Below are positions 13,606 to 21,611 of a DNA stretch of 25,183 nucleotides, one piece after another. Below the pieces are notes generated by a model. That model worked only from the letters and a program-made list of their open reading frames with translations. It was not told the DNA's origin and searched no databases. This stretch comes from an uncultured Lachnospiraceae bacterium (GTDB taxonomy: Bacteria > Bacillota > Clostridia > Lachnospirales > Lachnospiraceae): assembly GCA_910584695.1 (NCBI GenBank), contig CAJUBR010000002.1, positions 63,935-89,117 of the forward strand. The letters run 5' to 3'. The translations under genes were made by a program, and so were the position numbers. Positions within the stretch are counted from its first letter, which is position 1. Each line of letters starts with the position of its first letter.

Positions 13606-13932
13606 TTATGCTACAAAGCGGAAGTCTTGCGGATTTTCCCGTATTTCTTCCATCATAGCAAGGATTTCCTGTTCGGTAGGAATATCTATCATTCCCGCCG
13701 CCGTGAAGTAAATATCCACCTTTACATAACAGTGACCGCTTGATTTATCGTTGTTGTGAACTTCGATACGCTCAATCAGCCAATTTTCTTTATCATTAGG
13801 GGCTTTCATATATCCAAACAGAACGGTAGAAGATACTCGTTTTCCATTATCAGCTTTGGTCTGCCATACCGCACGGATTTTCTTTGAGGTCTGTGCCGCA
13901 TACCACTCGTTGTAACCGGCTTTGAAATTCAA
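13606..13932 (-). pseudogene. Internally deleted serine recombinase remnant
   Basis: The 108-codon frame joins two separated parts of a large serine recombinase. The first part, NEWYAAQTSKKIRAVWQTKA followed by DNGKRVSSTVLFGYMKAPND and KENW, is the region just after the resolvase catalytic domain. The second part, ERIEVHNNDKSSGHCYVKVD followed by IYFTAAGMIDIPTEQE, is the extreme C-terminus. The catalytic domain with its serine, the zinc ribbon and the coiled coil are missing. It has no proper start (TTG without RBS). It marks a former integrative or transposable element and lies at the left edge of the defence operon. Confidence 0.75.
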
Positions 13933-14165
13933 AGTCGAAACTGTCCTTTACGCTTTTTTGATTGCCGACAGTTTAAAGCAATTCAGAAGCGGTGATATTT
14001 TCGCTTAGCATATCGCAACATTGTCCGACTTAAAGTCGTTCTCTCAAAAGTGTAATTATCGGAAAGCGGGGAATACTATTTAATTTGGCTTTTATAAAAC
14101 GGAACTTAATTGATATCTTAATTACTTTTGACATACAATTTTGGAATAATGTATGCATATAGTTG
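13933..14165. other. Mobile-element debris between recombinase remnant and abiE
   Basis: The minus strand shows short broken frames, such as MLSENITASELL followed by a stop, that look like relics of genes upstream of the recombinase. A perfect CGACTT-A-AAGTCG palindrome sits at 14026-14038. TTGACA at about 14129 is followed by no good -10. No intact gene is present. Confidence 0.3.
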
Positions 14166-14210
14166 TTGCGATTCTCTCAAACTTATGCTATAATAATTAC
14201 GTATATTATT
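14166..14210 (+). promoter_or_regulatory. Promoter and putative operator of the abiE-restriction operon
   Basis: TTGCGA (14166-14171) and an extended -10 TGC-TATAAT (14189-14194) have 17-bp spacing. A near-palindrome AATAAT-TACGTA-TATTATT (14192-14210) overlaps the -10 and start site. AbiEi proteins are known to bind inverted repeats and repress their own operon, so this is a good autoregulation site. Confidence 0.55.
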
Positions 14211-14241
14211 CACTTCTTGTGTGCGGAAAGTTGGTGTATAT

Positions 14242-14847
14242 TTGAATAAACCGGAAATTTTAAAAAAAGTAATTGAAAATAACGGCGGCATTGCAAAAAC
14301 TTCAGATTTTGCCGCTAATGGGATAAATAAATACGAAGTTGCGGCTTTCTGTAAAGAAGGGCTCATTGAAAGGATTCGTAGGGGATTTTATCAACTTCCC
14401 CAAGGTAATAACACGACGGAGGAACAGTTAATACATGAGCTGCTTCCACAGGGAATTATTTGTGTGGAGTCCGCTTTGTTTCATTACGGATACAGCGATT
14501 TTTCTCCCCGTGAATGGTCGATTGCTGTACCGAGAACGGCGACCCGTGCCGTAAAGAACATTGAAGAATTTCCGATGAAGGCTTACTATATTCAAAAGGA
14601 ATTTTTAGATATAGGTAAGTCCACAAGCAATTTTAACGGTGTAATATTGTCTGTGTATGACCGTGAGCGAACAATATGCGATTGCTTTAAGTACCGCACA
14701 AAACTTGACAATGAAATTTTTAATAAAGCTGTCAATGCCTATGCTACTGATAAAAAAAAGAATCTTGCAAATTTGTCTAAGTACGCAAAGGAGATGAAGC
14801 TCTATACAAAAGTTATGAATGTAATGGAGGTATTGCTTAATGGCTGA
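14242..14847 (+). CDS. abiEi: AbiEi antitoxin (type IV toxin-antitoxin)
   Basis: This ~201-aa protein is the antitoxin and autorepressor of an AbiE pair. The N-terminal winged helix (about 1-60) reads NGGIAKTSDFAANGINKYEV…LIERIRRGFYQL. The C-terminal AbiEi_4-type domain has ICVESALFHYGY, IAVPRTATR and VYDRERTICDCFKYR. The antitoxin opposes AbiEii without direct binding in characterised systems. The start is uncertain: TTG at 14242 (MNKPEILKK) fits the family N-terminus and has GGAAAG upstream, while GTG at 14221 has no RBS. Its stop overlaps the abiEii start by 8 nt. Confidence 0.88.
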   Translation: MNKPEILKKVIENNGGIAKTSDFAANGINKYEVAAFCKEGLIERIRRGFYQLPQGNNTTEEQLIHELLPQGIICVESALFHYGYSDFSPREWSIAVPRTATRAVKNIEEFPMKAYYIQKEFLDIGKSTSNFNGVILSVYDRERTICDCFKYRTKLDNEIFNKAVNAYATDKKKNLANLSKYAKEMKLYTKVMNVMEVLLNG

Positions 14848-15757
14848 TATAGCTGCATCCGTGCTCGCACGCCTCAAGAACAAGGCAAAAGAAAGTGGAA
14901 GAAGCTATCAGCTTTGCCTACAACTTTTCTGTCAAGAGGAGTTCCTACGTCGTTTGGAAAAATCGAAATATGCAGAAAATTTTGTACTGAAAGGCGGATT
15001 GTTCCTCTATTCCCTTACTGACTTTGATAGCCGAGTAACGGTTGATGTAGATTTTTTGCTTTGGCAAATTCCCAATACGCCGGAACAGTTAAAGGGTATT
15101 CTTGGGGAAATTATAGCGGTTCAGACAGGCAATGATTTTATAACCTTTGAGATTAAAGATGTTGCACCTATCGCCGTTACGAAGAAATATGCCGGTATTG
15201 GTGCATCAATAGTTGCTCGCATTAAAAACACACGCACACCGTTTGGCGTTGATTTCGGAGTTGGCGATGTCATTGTGCCAAAGCAGGAAAAGCGAAAAAT
15301 TCCGACACAGCTTGATGATTTTGCTGCACCTACAGTTAATACTTATTCTATCGAAACGACTGTTGCTGAAAAAATTGACGCAATTCTCAGTTTGATGGAG
15401 TTTTCCAGCCGTATGAAAGACTATTACGATATTTATTATCTTGCCAATAAGTTTGATTTTAACGGTAAGGTGCTGACCGAAGCGTTCAGAAAAACCTTTG
15501 CGAACCGTGAACACAGTTTCACAGCAGAGCAATTTGAACAGGTTATGGGTTTTGACGACGATGTGGCAATGCAGAAGAAATGGAAAGCCTTTGTCCGTAA
15601 AATCGACACGAAAACGGATGATTACAGTACCGTGCTAAAAACAATAAAGGCATTTCTTGCAGAGCCGTTTGTGGCGGCAATTTACAATGACAAATTCACA
15701 AAATCTTGGTCTGCTAATGATAATAACTGGATAAATGGAGGAAATATCAATGGCTAA
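14840..15757 (+). CDS. abiEii: AbiEii nucleotidyltransferase toxin
   Basis: This 305-aa nucleotidyltransferase-fold toxin is the growth-arresting half of AbiE phage-resistance pairs. The motifs are all visible: VLKGGLFLYSL (Gly52-Gly53), RVTVDVDFLL with the metal-binding Asp69 and Asp71, EKIDAI with Lys178, and MKDYYDIYYL with Asp194 and Asp197. The length is normal for the family. Related toxins (MenT) transfer nucleotides to tRNA; the target of this one is unknown. GGAGG precedes the ATG at 14840, which overlaps the antitoxin stop by 8 nt (ATGGCTGA). Its own stop overlaps the methylase start by 8 nt (ATGGCTAA), so the toxin and the restriction enzyme are probably translated together. Confidence 0.92.
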   Translation: MADIAASVLARLKNKAKESGRSYQLCLQLFCQEEFLRRLEKSKYAENFVLKGGLFLYSLTDFDSRVTVDVDFLLWQIPNTPEQLKGILGEIIAVQTGNDFITFEIKDVAPIAVTKKYAGIGASIVARIKNTRTPFGVDFGVGDVIVPKQEKRKIPTQLDDFAAPTVNTYSIETTVAEKIDAILSLMEFSSRMKDYYDIYYLANKFDFNGKVLTEAFRKTFANREHSFTAEQFEQVMGFDDDVAMQKKWKAFVRKIDTKTDDYSTVLKTIKAFLAEPFVAAIYNDKFTKSWSANDNNWINGGNING

Positions 15758-17792
15758 AATTCAATCTATTGAACCCAATATCGCTGATTTAGTAAACGGT
15801 TGGCTCAAATCGTATAAAGTGGATTACAAATTGGAACAAGAATCATTAAACACGGAAATAGATCAAGCTCTTAATGATTATTTTTCAAAGAATGGCGGTA
15901 AAGGCGGCAACCGCCCTGATGCTAAGCTTATTCTAAAAGCTAAAGATGGCAAAGATTATCCTATCCTTATTGAATACAAGGGATATAAAGATAAACTCGT
16001 TAAATTGGATGATGAGGGCAATGTTGCAAATAAAACCTCAAAGAATCAGCCAGACTTTACCAATATTAACTCTTATGCAGTAAACGGAGCTGTTCACTAT
16101 GCAAATGCCGTATTGCACTATACAAGCTATACGGATGTTATTGCTATTGGCGTTACCGGACATAAAGCTACGGACGGAAAGATTATGCATCAAATTGGAG
16201 TTTATTATGTTTCCAAAAATAACTTTGGTGTCGGTCAAAAAGTTGCCGAATATACCGACCTTTCCTTCTTGAAAAAAGAGCATTTTTCTTCGTTTATTGA
16301 AAAAGTAAAGCAGTTATCACTTCCGCAGGAAGAAATTGAAAAACTAAAAGAGCGCAGGGAGCAGGAAATTACGGCAAGCCTTGTAAGGCTGAACAACGAT
16401 ATTTTCAAGAGTGAAAAAGGGCTTAGCGAAAATGATCGTGTATATCTTGTTGTCGCTTCTATCATGGCTACCCTTGGTGATGTTGATAATAACGTATATC
16501 CGCTTACAAAAGCTGATCTGAAATCGTCCGATGAAAGAAATAATACAGACGGTGATATTATGATTAGAAAAATCGAGTCTTTTCTCGATGCTAAAAAACT
16601 TCCGAAGGATAAAAAAGACTTGATTGTAAGAACATTGCAAAATACATTGACTACTGATAACATTAACAAGCCCGAAGATGGTGAAAGCCAGCTAAAACGT
16701 GTGTTTGTAAAAATAGTCGATGACCTTGGCATTTACTACAAAATCGGCTTGACAACAGATTTTACGGGTAAGCTTTTCAATGAAATGTATTCATGGCTCG
16801 GCTTTACACAGGATCAGTTAAACGATGTTGTATTAACGCCGCCGTATGTAGCAACACTTTTGTGCCGTCTTGCAAGAGTCAATAAAGACTCCTTTGTCTG
16901 GGACTTTGCTACGGGTTCGGCGGGACTTTTGGTAGCAGCTATGAATGAAATGCTGATAGATGCTAAAAACATAATAAAATCTCCCGAACAGCTGCTGATT
17001 AAATCGGCAGAGATTAAAGCTAATCAGTTGCTTGGTTTGGAAATTCTCTCAAATGTTTATATGCTTGCCGTACTCAATATGATTATGATGGGTGACGGCA
17101 GCTCAAATATTTTAAATAAAGACTCTTTGAAATTTGACGGTCATTATGGCTTCGACAAAACCGACAAAAAATTCCCTGCAAATGCTTTTATCTTGAATCC
17201 TCCGTATTCTCGAGAAGGCAACGGAATGATTTTTGTTGAAAAGGCACTTTCTATGATGGAAAAGGGCTATGCCGCTATCATTATTCAAAACTCGGCAGGA
17301 TCAGGAAATGCTGTGGAGTATAACAAAAATATATTAAAACACTCAACGCTTCTTGCTAGTATAAGAATGCCTATTGATTTATTTGTCGGAAAATCAAGTG
17401 TGCAAACACATATCTATGTTTTTAGAGTTGGAGAATCACATCAAAATGACGATGTAGTAAAGTTTATAGATTTCTCAAATGACGGTTACACAAGATCGGC
17501 AAGGAAAAAATCCACAAGCAATTTAAGAGATACCAACAATGCAGCCGGAAGATATAAGGAACTTGTCGACTTGGTGCGATTTGGAAAAACAAAACTTAAT
17601 ATTTTTACCGAAAAAGAATATTACGAAGGGCATATCAACATTGAAAACGGTGCTGATTGGAACCAAACTGCACCTATTGATACAAAACCAACAGTAAAAG
17701 ATTTCAAGAAAACTGTTAGTGATTATCTCGCTTGGGAAGTGGCAACGCTCTTGAAAAATCAACCTTTGGAGGATGAGCACCTGGGAAAATGA
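15750..17792 (+). CDS. BcgI-like nuclease-methyltransferase fusion (type IIB/IIG restriction-modification)
   Basis: This 680-aa protein combines cleavage and adenine methylation in one chain, like the A subunit of BcgI. An N-terminal PD-(D/E)XK domain has Pro56-Asp57 in NRPDAKL and Glu75-x-Lys77 in LIEYKGY. A helical linker follows, and then an HsdM-type N6-adenine methylase with TPPYVATLL, SAM motif I DFATGSAGLL (about 385) and catalytic NPPYS (about 483). Specificity must come from the S subunit encoded next, whose start it overlaps by 4 nt. The ATG at 15750 has GGAGG seven bases upstream. With its S partner it should cut unmethylated invading DNA on one or both sides of a bipartite site. 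Confidence 0.88.
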   Translation: MAKIQSIEPNIADLVNGWLKSYKVDYKLEQESLNTEIDQALNDYFSKNGGKGGNRPDAKLILKAKDGKDYPILIEYKGYKDKLVKLDDEGNVANKTSKNQPDFTNINSYAVNGAVHYANAVLHYTSYTDVIAIGVTGHKATDGKIMHQIGVYYVSKNNFGVGQKVAEYTDLSFLKKEHFSSFIEKVKQLSLPQEEIEKLKERREQEITASLVRLNNDIFKSEKGLSENDRVYLVVASIMATLGDVDNNVYPLTKADLKSSDERNNTDGDIMIRKIESFLDAKKLPKDKKDLIVRTLQNTLTTDNINKPEDGESQLKRVFVKIVDDLGIYYKIGLTTDFTGKLFNEMYSWLGFTQDQLNDVVLTPPYVATLLCRLARVNKDSFVWDFATGSAGLLVAAMNEMLIDAKNIIKSPEQLLIKSAEIKANQLLGLEILSNVYMLAVLNMIMMGDGSSNILNKDSLKFDGHYGFDKTDKKFPANAFILNPPYSREGNGMIFVEKALSMMEKGYAAIIIQNSAGSGNAVEYNKNILKHSTLLASIRMPIDLFVGKSSVQTHIYVFRVGESHQNDDVVKFIDFSNDGYTRSARKKSTSNLRDTNNAAGRYKELVDLVRFGKTKLNIFTEKEYYEGHINIENGADWNQTAPIDTKPTVKDFKKTVSDYLAWEVATLLKNQPLEDEHLGK

Positions 17793-18937
17793 ATGCCTCA
17801 CTTAACGAAAAGCTGCGGAAAGTTAAGTGGGGCAAATACAAAACGAGTGCATTGTTTGAGCCGCAAAAAATTACCAAAATGCTATCTAAGGAAGATTTGT
17901 CGGATAAATTCTGCTTCCCGGCATATTCTTCTGAATCAACCAATAACGGAATAATTGGATATACTGACTCTCCTGAATTTATATGTAACGAAGAGCATCC
18001 TATTTTTGTTACGTTCGGAGATCACACAAGATCCTTTAATATTGCAACCAAAAGTTTTTCGGTTCTTGATAATGTAAAGGTGTTGTTGCCGAGCATCCAT
18101 AATATTCGTTGCCTATTATGGATTATTACTGCTTGGCAAAAGAAAATCCCTAATCTTGGATACGCCCGCCATTGGAAAATAGCCAAAAACTGTGTTGTTG
18201 AACTCCCCACAAAAGACGGTAAAATCGACTTCGACTTTATGGAATCCTTTATAGCTGAGCTAGAAACTCAACAGATAGCTGAGCTATCTGCTTACTTAAA
18301 AGTAAGCGGATTTGACAATTATGAATTGTCTGATGAAGAGCTTAACGCTCTTCAGAAATTTGCCAAATTTGATAATGATAATTGGGGTACATATACCGTA
18401 GGCAATCTTTTTGAGAAGATTCCTACAAAGAAATTGCCATATAAGGCAAAGGAACTGCCGAAGCAGCCAACTGACGATTATGTACTTCCTTGTCTAACAT
18501 CAAGTTTCCAAAATCAAGGTCTAAATTATTATGCACCAAAAACAGGAGCAACTGTTATAAACAATGTAATCTCGCTTCCTTCTAATAGCGATGTTTACAG
18601 AGCTTATTATCAGTCAAGAGATTTTACTGTGCTTTCAGATTCTTATGCTATCCGTTGGAAATTGGCAGAGAACAAACCTACACCAAATCAATATCTATTT
18701 ATGACTATGTGCATTAACAAGGTGACTGATCTGCCGATATACTCCTATAAAAACAAATTGGGCGGATGGAATGTTGTAAAAAATAAGAATATTCGATTGC
18801 CCGAAAAGAATGGCAAAATTGATTTTGCATTTATGGAAGCGTTTATATCCGCAATGAAAAAAATTGTAATCGCAGATGTAGTTGACTACAGTGATGCTAA
18901 AATCAATGCAACAAAAAAGGTTGTATCTAGTGAATAA
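17789..18937 (+). CDS. Specificity (S) subunit of the BcgI-like system
   Basis: This 382-aa DNA-recognition subunit has two target-recognition domains. Each ends in the same kind of helical segment: ELPTKDGKIDFDFMESFIAE (first half) and LPEKNGKIDFAFMEAFISAM (second half). The internal repeat is the hallmark of S subunits that read a two-part site. The N-terminal half contains AYSSESTNNGIIGY and HWKIAKNC; the second half contains LTSSFQNQGLNYY and KLGGWNVVKNKNIRLP. The start codon overlaps the methylase stop (ATGA). The next gene begins 12 bp after its stop. The recognised sequence cannot be predicted. Confidence 0.85.
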   Translation: MNASLNEKLRKVKWGKYKTSALFEPQKITKMLSKEDLSDKFCFPAYSSESTNNGIIGYTDSPEFICNEEHPIFVTFGDHTRSFNIATKSFSVLDNVKVLLPSIHNIRCLLWIITAWQKKIPNLGYARHWKIAKNCVVELPTKDGKIDFDFMESFIAELETQQIAELSAYLKVSGFDNYELSDEELNALQKFAKFDNDNWGTYTVGNLFEKIPTKKLPYKAKELPKQPTDDYVLPCLTSSFQNQGLNYYAPKTGATVINNVISLPSNSDVYRAYYQSRDFTVLSDSYAIRWKLAENKPTPNQYLFMTMCINKVTDLPIYSYKNKLGGWNVVKNKNIRLPEKNGKIDFAFMEAFISAMKKIVIADVVDYSDAKINATKKVVSSE

Positions 18938-18949
18938 GGAGTAACTACT

Positions 18950-20029
18950 ATGGACACACAAAAACTCAATTCGGCAATATCCGAATTTATAAAGAAAAAG
19001 AAATCTAATGCGGCATATTATGAAGAAAACTGGGAGGAGCGTAAAGAACGCAAGGAATACTATCAGTCTTTTACTAAGGACAAGCTTTTGGATATGAATG
19101 AGGAGGAATTCTTAGAGTACATCAGCAAGCTGTGGTCTATGCTTATTTGGGGCAACAAGAAATATGTTGTTGGCAAAATGATTGCAAATAACGGTTTTAT
19201 GACACTTAAAAAGCAGTTGGCTGAATTGCTATATGGCACAAACCCTATTGAAAAGCGTTGGAATGTATTTTTGAAATCCGTCAAGGGTATGGGACCTGCA
19301 ACTATCAGTGAGTTGCTTACATACGCAAACCCGCAGGAATATGTAATCTTTAATAAGACAACAATTATTTGTTATGACTATCTTGATATTCCCGATATGC
19401 CGAAATACAACTATCAGTACACGGGAAAGAAGTATGCAGAGGTTTGCTCTATTGCAAAAGACATTGCTACAGAGCTCAAGAAAGCTGGTGTCAAAGATTA
19501 TGACCTTTTAGCAGTAGATTACTTTATGTGGGATGAAATTTTACCACTTGCCGAAAAGAAATCTTCCGCAGAACTTGCCACTCCTGAAACAAAGAAACCC
19601 GTTACTGTAAACGACTCAAAATCTCTGCACGATGAGATTAAGGAAAAATTGGTCGCTATCGGAGAGTTACTTGGATTCGATAGCCGTTCCGAAGTTAAAA
19701 TTACTACCGGAGCAGTGGTAGATGCTGTTTGGGAAGCTAAAATCGGTAATATGGGCAAAGCAATCTATGTGTTTGAGGTGCAGTCCAAAGGCTCAATAGA
19801 TAGCCTCATCCTGAACCTCAAAAAAGCACAAAGCAATGCTGCAGTTCAGGCAGTTGTTGCTGTTGCCGACGAGGAACAGCTTGCAAAGATCATCCGTGAG
19901 AGTGCCGGCGTTATTGATGAAAAATCTCTCCGCACTTGGGACTCCGAAGATGTCTTGGCTGTTTACGACTCTCTCGTTAGAGCTCACGAGTCAATCAATA
20001 AACTGGCTTTGGTGCCTGAAAGCTTTTAA
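18950..20029 (+). CDS. Helix-hairpin-helix protein with putative PD-(D/E)XK nuclease domain
   Basis: This 359-aa protein is not a known restriction subunit. Residues about 60-145 are helical with a helix-hairpin-helix, FLKSVKGMGPATISELLTYA (107-126), like that of DNA glycosylases or other non-specific DNA binders. A charged linker (about 200-225) joins it to a C-terminal alpha/beta domain that could be a PD-(D/E)XK nuclease: a helix LHDEIKEKLVAIGELLGF, then VVDAVWEAK (Asp258), then YVFEVQSKGS (Glu276, Gln278, Lys280). The Glu-x-Gln variant is unusual. AAGGAG precedes the ATG, 12 bp after the S gene, so it is the fifth gene of the operon. It could be an extra nuclease, a methylation-dependent nuclease or a restriction accessory factor. 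Confidence 0.7.
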   Translation: MDTQKLNSAISEFIKKKKSNAAYYEENWEERKERKEYYQSFTKDKLLDMNEEEFLEYISKLWSMLIWGNKKYVVGKMIANNGFMTLKKQLAELLYGTNPIEKRWNVFLKSVKGMGPATISELLTYANPQEYVIFNKTTIICYDYLDIPDMPKYNYQYTGKKYAEVCSIAKDIATELKKAGVKDYDLLAVDYFMWDEILPLAEKKSSAELATPETKKPVTVNDSKSLHDEIKEKLVAIGELLGFDSRSEVKITTGAVVDAVWEAKIGNMGKAIYVFEVQSKGSIDSLILNLKKAQSNAAVQAVVAVADEEQLAKIIRESAGVIDEKSLRTWDSEDVLAVYDSLVRAHESINKLALVPESF

Positions 20030-20122
20030 ATGGATCTCAAGTCCAGCTTAAAAATGTGAAAGTAATTAAAAAGCACAAGAAAAATTAGATTTTAAAATGC
20101 AATGCAAAGGGAACAGCAACAT

Positions 20123-20770
20123 ATGAAAAAGAAAACGCTTAGAATAATCATTCCAATTATTGTAGTATTGATAACATATTTGCTACTCGATTATATAAAT
20201 GTTCCTTCTCTTATAGGACTAACAATATCTAACATCAATGTTGATGCGTTTGGTATTCTTTTTGATGCGACTATTGTGCTTATTTTATACGCAATTTCGT
20301 TTTATTACATTGAAAACAGACAAAACGAAAAAGATGAAAATGCAAGAGATACTGTTGATGTTTTGCTAAACAAGACCTATCAAGAATGCCTAAGTAATTT
20401 GGAATTTCTCGACAACAGAGAAATGATTGAGAAATACATAATACCAAAGGTAGATGGGAATAAACCTGATTCCGAAAACAAAGTGGTAAACAATTTGCAG
20501 ATATTGCCGTTTTCTTCTTTTAATGCGGTTATTGATTTGGCTGCAAATGGTTATGTAGAGAAAAAGAAATTTGATGACTACTTAAATATTAAAAAAGAGT
20601 ATCAGCACTTAATAAGTGTGAAAATCACTTTTTTTGACTTAGTAGATTCCCAAACAGACGAACAAAGAGCAATGTACAACAATATTAAAACAAGAGATTG
20701 TGCTTTAAAAACAAAACTGACACGATTGATCAACAATAAACAAAGGCAGAAACTTAGGGAGGAATTATAG
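20123..20770 (+). CDS. Two-helix membrane protein of unknown function
   Basis: This ~215-aa protein has two N-terminal membrane segments (about residues 6-25, rich in Ile/Val/Leu, and about 40-62, ending AISFYYIENR). A cytosolic charged domain of about 150 residues follows, mainly helical (DTVDVLLNKTYQECLSNLEF…). No enzyme motif is visible. ATG at 20123 has AAGGGA upstream; an in-frame ATG at 20102 has no RBS. It is about 90 bp after the helix-hairpin-helix gene, in the same direction, and may be a membrane component of the defence island or an unrelated cargo gene. I do not recognise the family. Confidence 0.6.
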   Translation: MKKKTLRIIIPIIVVLITYLLLDYINVPSLIGLTISNINVDAFGILFDATIVLILYAISFYYIENRQNEKDENARDTVDVLLNKTYQECLSNLEFLDNREMIEKYIIPKVDGNKPDSENKVVNNLQILPFSSFNAVIDLAANGYVEKKKFDDYLNIKKEYQHLISVKITFFDLVDSQTDEQRAMYNNIKTRDCALKTKLTRLINNKQRQKLREEL

Positions 20771-20772
20771 CT

Positions 20773-20946
20773 GTGATTACATTTTTTGATTTGTTATAAT
20801 AGCAAGAAGAGTATAGAACCTTTGTCTCAAATCGTCTTACGCTTGCTTCTGATGTGCCATATTCTTTCCCTAATGTTTCATCTAAACTATACCAATATAA
20901 GCCGCTTTCCGAGTATGCTGTTGATAATATTAGAAATCTCAGATAA
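20773..20946 (+). pseudogene. Broken DUF2971-like gene start
   Basis: A 58-codon frame begins GTGATTACATTT, is interrupted by TAA TAG at 20797-20802, and continues …QEEYRTFVSNRLTLASD…KLYQYKPLSEYAVDNIRN before ending. The end of this stretch matches the usual opening of DUF2971 proteins (LYKYRSL.EYAIDNI.N), which often occur in defence islands. The rest of the gene is absent. The assignment rests on a short motif. Confidence 0.4.
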
Positions 20947-20975
20947 AATAAAAATGCGATAAGGAGAAGATTACG

Positions 20976-21515
20976 ATGGAATTAACGTTAAAATTAAATG
21001 CAAGGCTTCAGCCTAAACACAGATTTGATTTGGAAGACGCTTTACAGGAAATTCTTGAGAAAGAGCAGATGGGAGAGGTGGCTGGAGGAGGTACCGCCCA
21101 AAACCCTGACGGAGAAATTGCATATTGTGATATAGAGATTCATTTGGTGGATGATAATTTGGACCATGTAAAATGGCTGGCAGAGCTGCTGAACAAAATG
21201 GGCATTCCAAAAGGCTCCGTTTTACAGGGAATAGAACCAGAAATAGAGGTAGGAACATTAGAGGGACTGGCTTATTATTCTAATGGGGCTGACCTGCCTG
21301 ATGAAGTTTATGAAACCTGTGATATAAATTATGTGATTGAACAGATGGAACAGGCAATGGAGGGGATTGGAAGCATGTATAGCTATTGGGAGGGACCGGT
21401 CTATACTGCGTTATATTTTTATGGAAGTTCTTTTGCTGAAATGAAAAAGAAAATCGAGCCTTTTATTGCATCCTATCCGCTGTGTCAAAAAAGCCATATG
21501 GAACAGATTGCTTAA
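20976..21515 (+). CDS. Hypothetical acidic protein
   Basis: This 179-aa soluble, acidic protein has no membrane segment and no catalytic motif I recognise. It has alternating strands and helices: LTLKLNARLQP, a helix DLEDALQEILEKEQ, the strand YCDIEIHLVD, a helix KWLAELLNKMGIPKGS, then LEGLAYYSNGADLPDEVYET, and a C-terminal VYTALYFYGSSFAEMKKKIE. The pattern suggests a ferredoxin-like fold repeated twice. The style resembles immunity proteins of polymorphic toxins, but no toxin gene is next to it. The start at 20976 has AAGGAGAAG nine bases upstream. A hairpin follows the stop. Function unknown. Confidence 0.7.
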   Translation: MELTLKLNARLQPKHRFDLEDALQEILEKEQMGEVAGGGTAQNPDGEIAYCDIEIHLVDDNLDHVKWLAELLNKMGIPKGSVLQGIEPEIEVGTLEGLAYYSNGADLPDEVYETCDINYVIEQMEQAMEGIGSMYSYWEGPVYTALYFYGSSFAEMKKKIEPFIASYPLCQKSHMEQIA

Positions 21516-21524
21516 TTTTCAGGA

Positions 21525-21569
21525 GCAACGAGCCAAGTGTGCATGTTTCTAGGCACATTTGGCGATTGC
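21525..21569 (+). terminator. Hairpin after the 179-aa gene
   Basis: GCCAAGTGTGC (21532-21542) pairs with GCACATTTGGC (21553-21563), with one G-U pair. GCAA/TTGC extend the base after a small internal loop. Only a weak T-rich stretch follows some 15 bases later, so it may be a poor terminator or an RNA element. Confidence 0.45.
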
Positions 21570-21611
21570 TGTGGGGTTATTGATTTTCTATAGTAAATGG
21601 TTTGAGGGGTT

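Noticed and set aside
16235..16732. A 165-codon serine-rich minus-strand frame
   Set aside because: It is the complement of the methylase linker and has no start signal.
13933..20975. Attachment-site direct repeats flanking the defence island
   Set aside because: I compared the edges by eye and saw no convincing repeat; a comparison with an empty site is needed.
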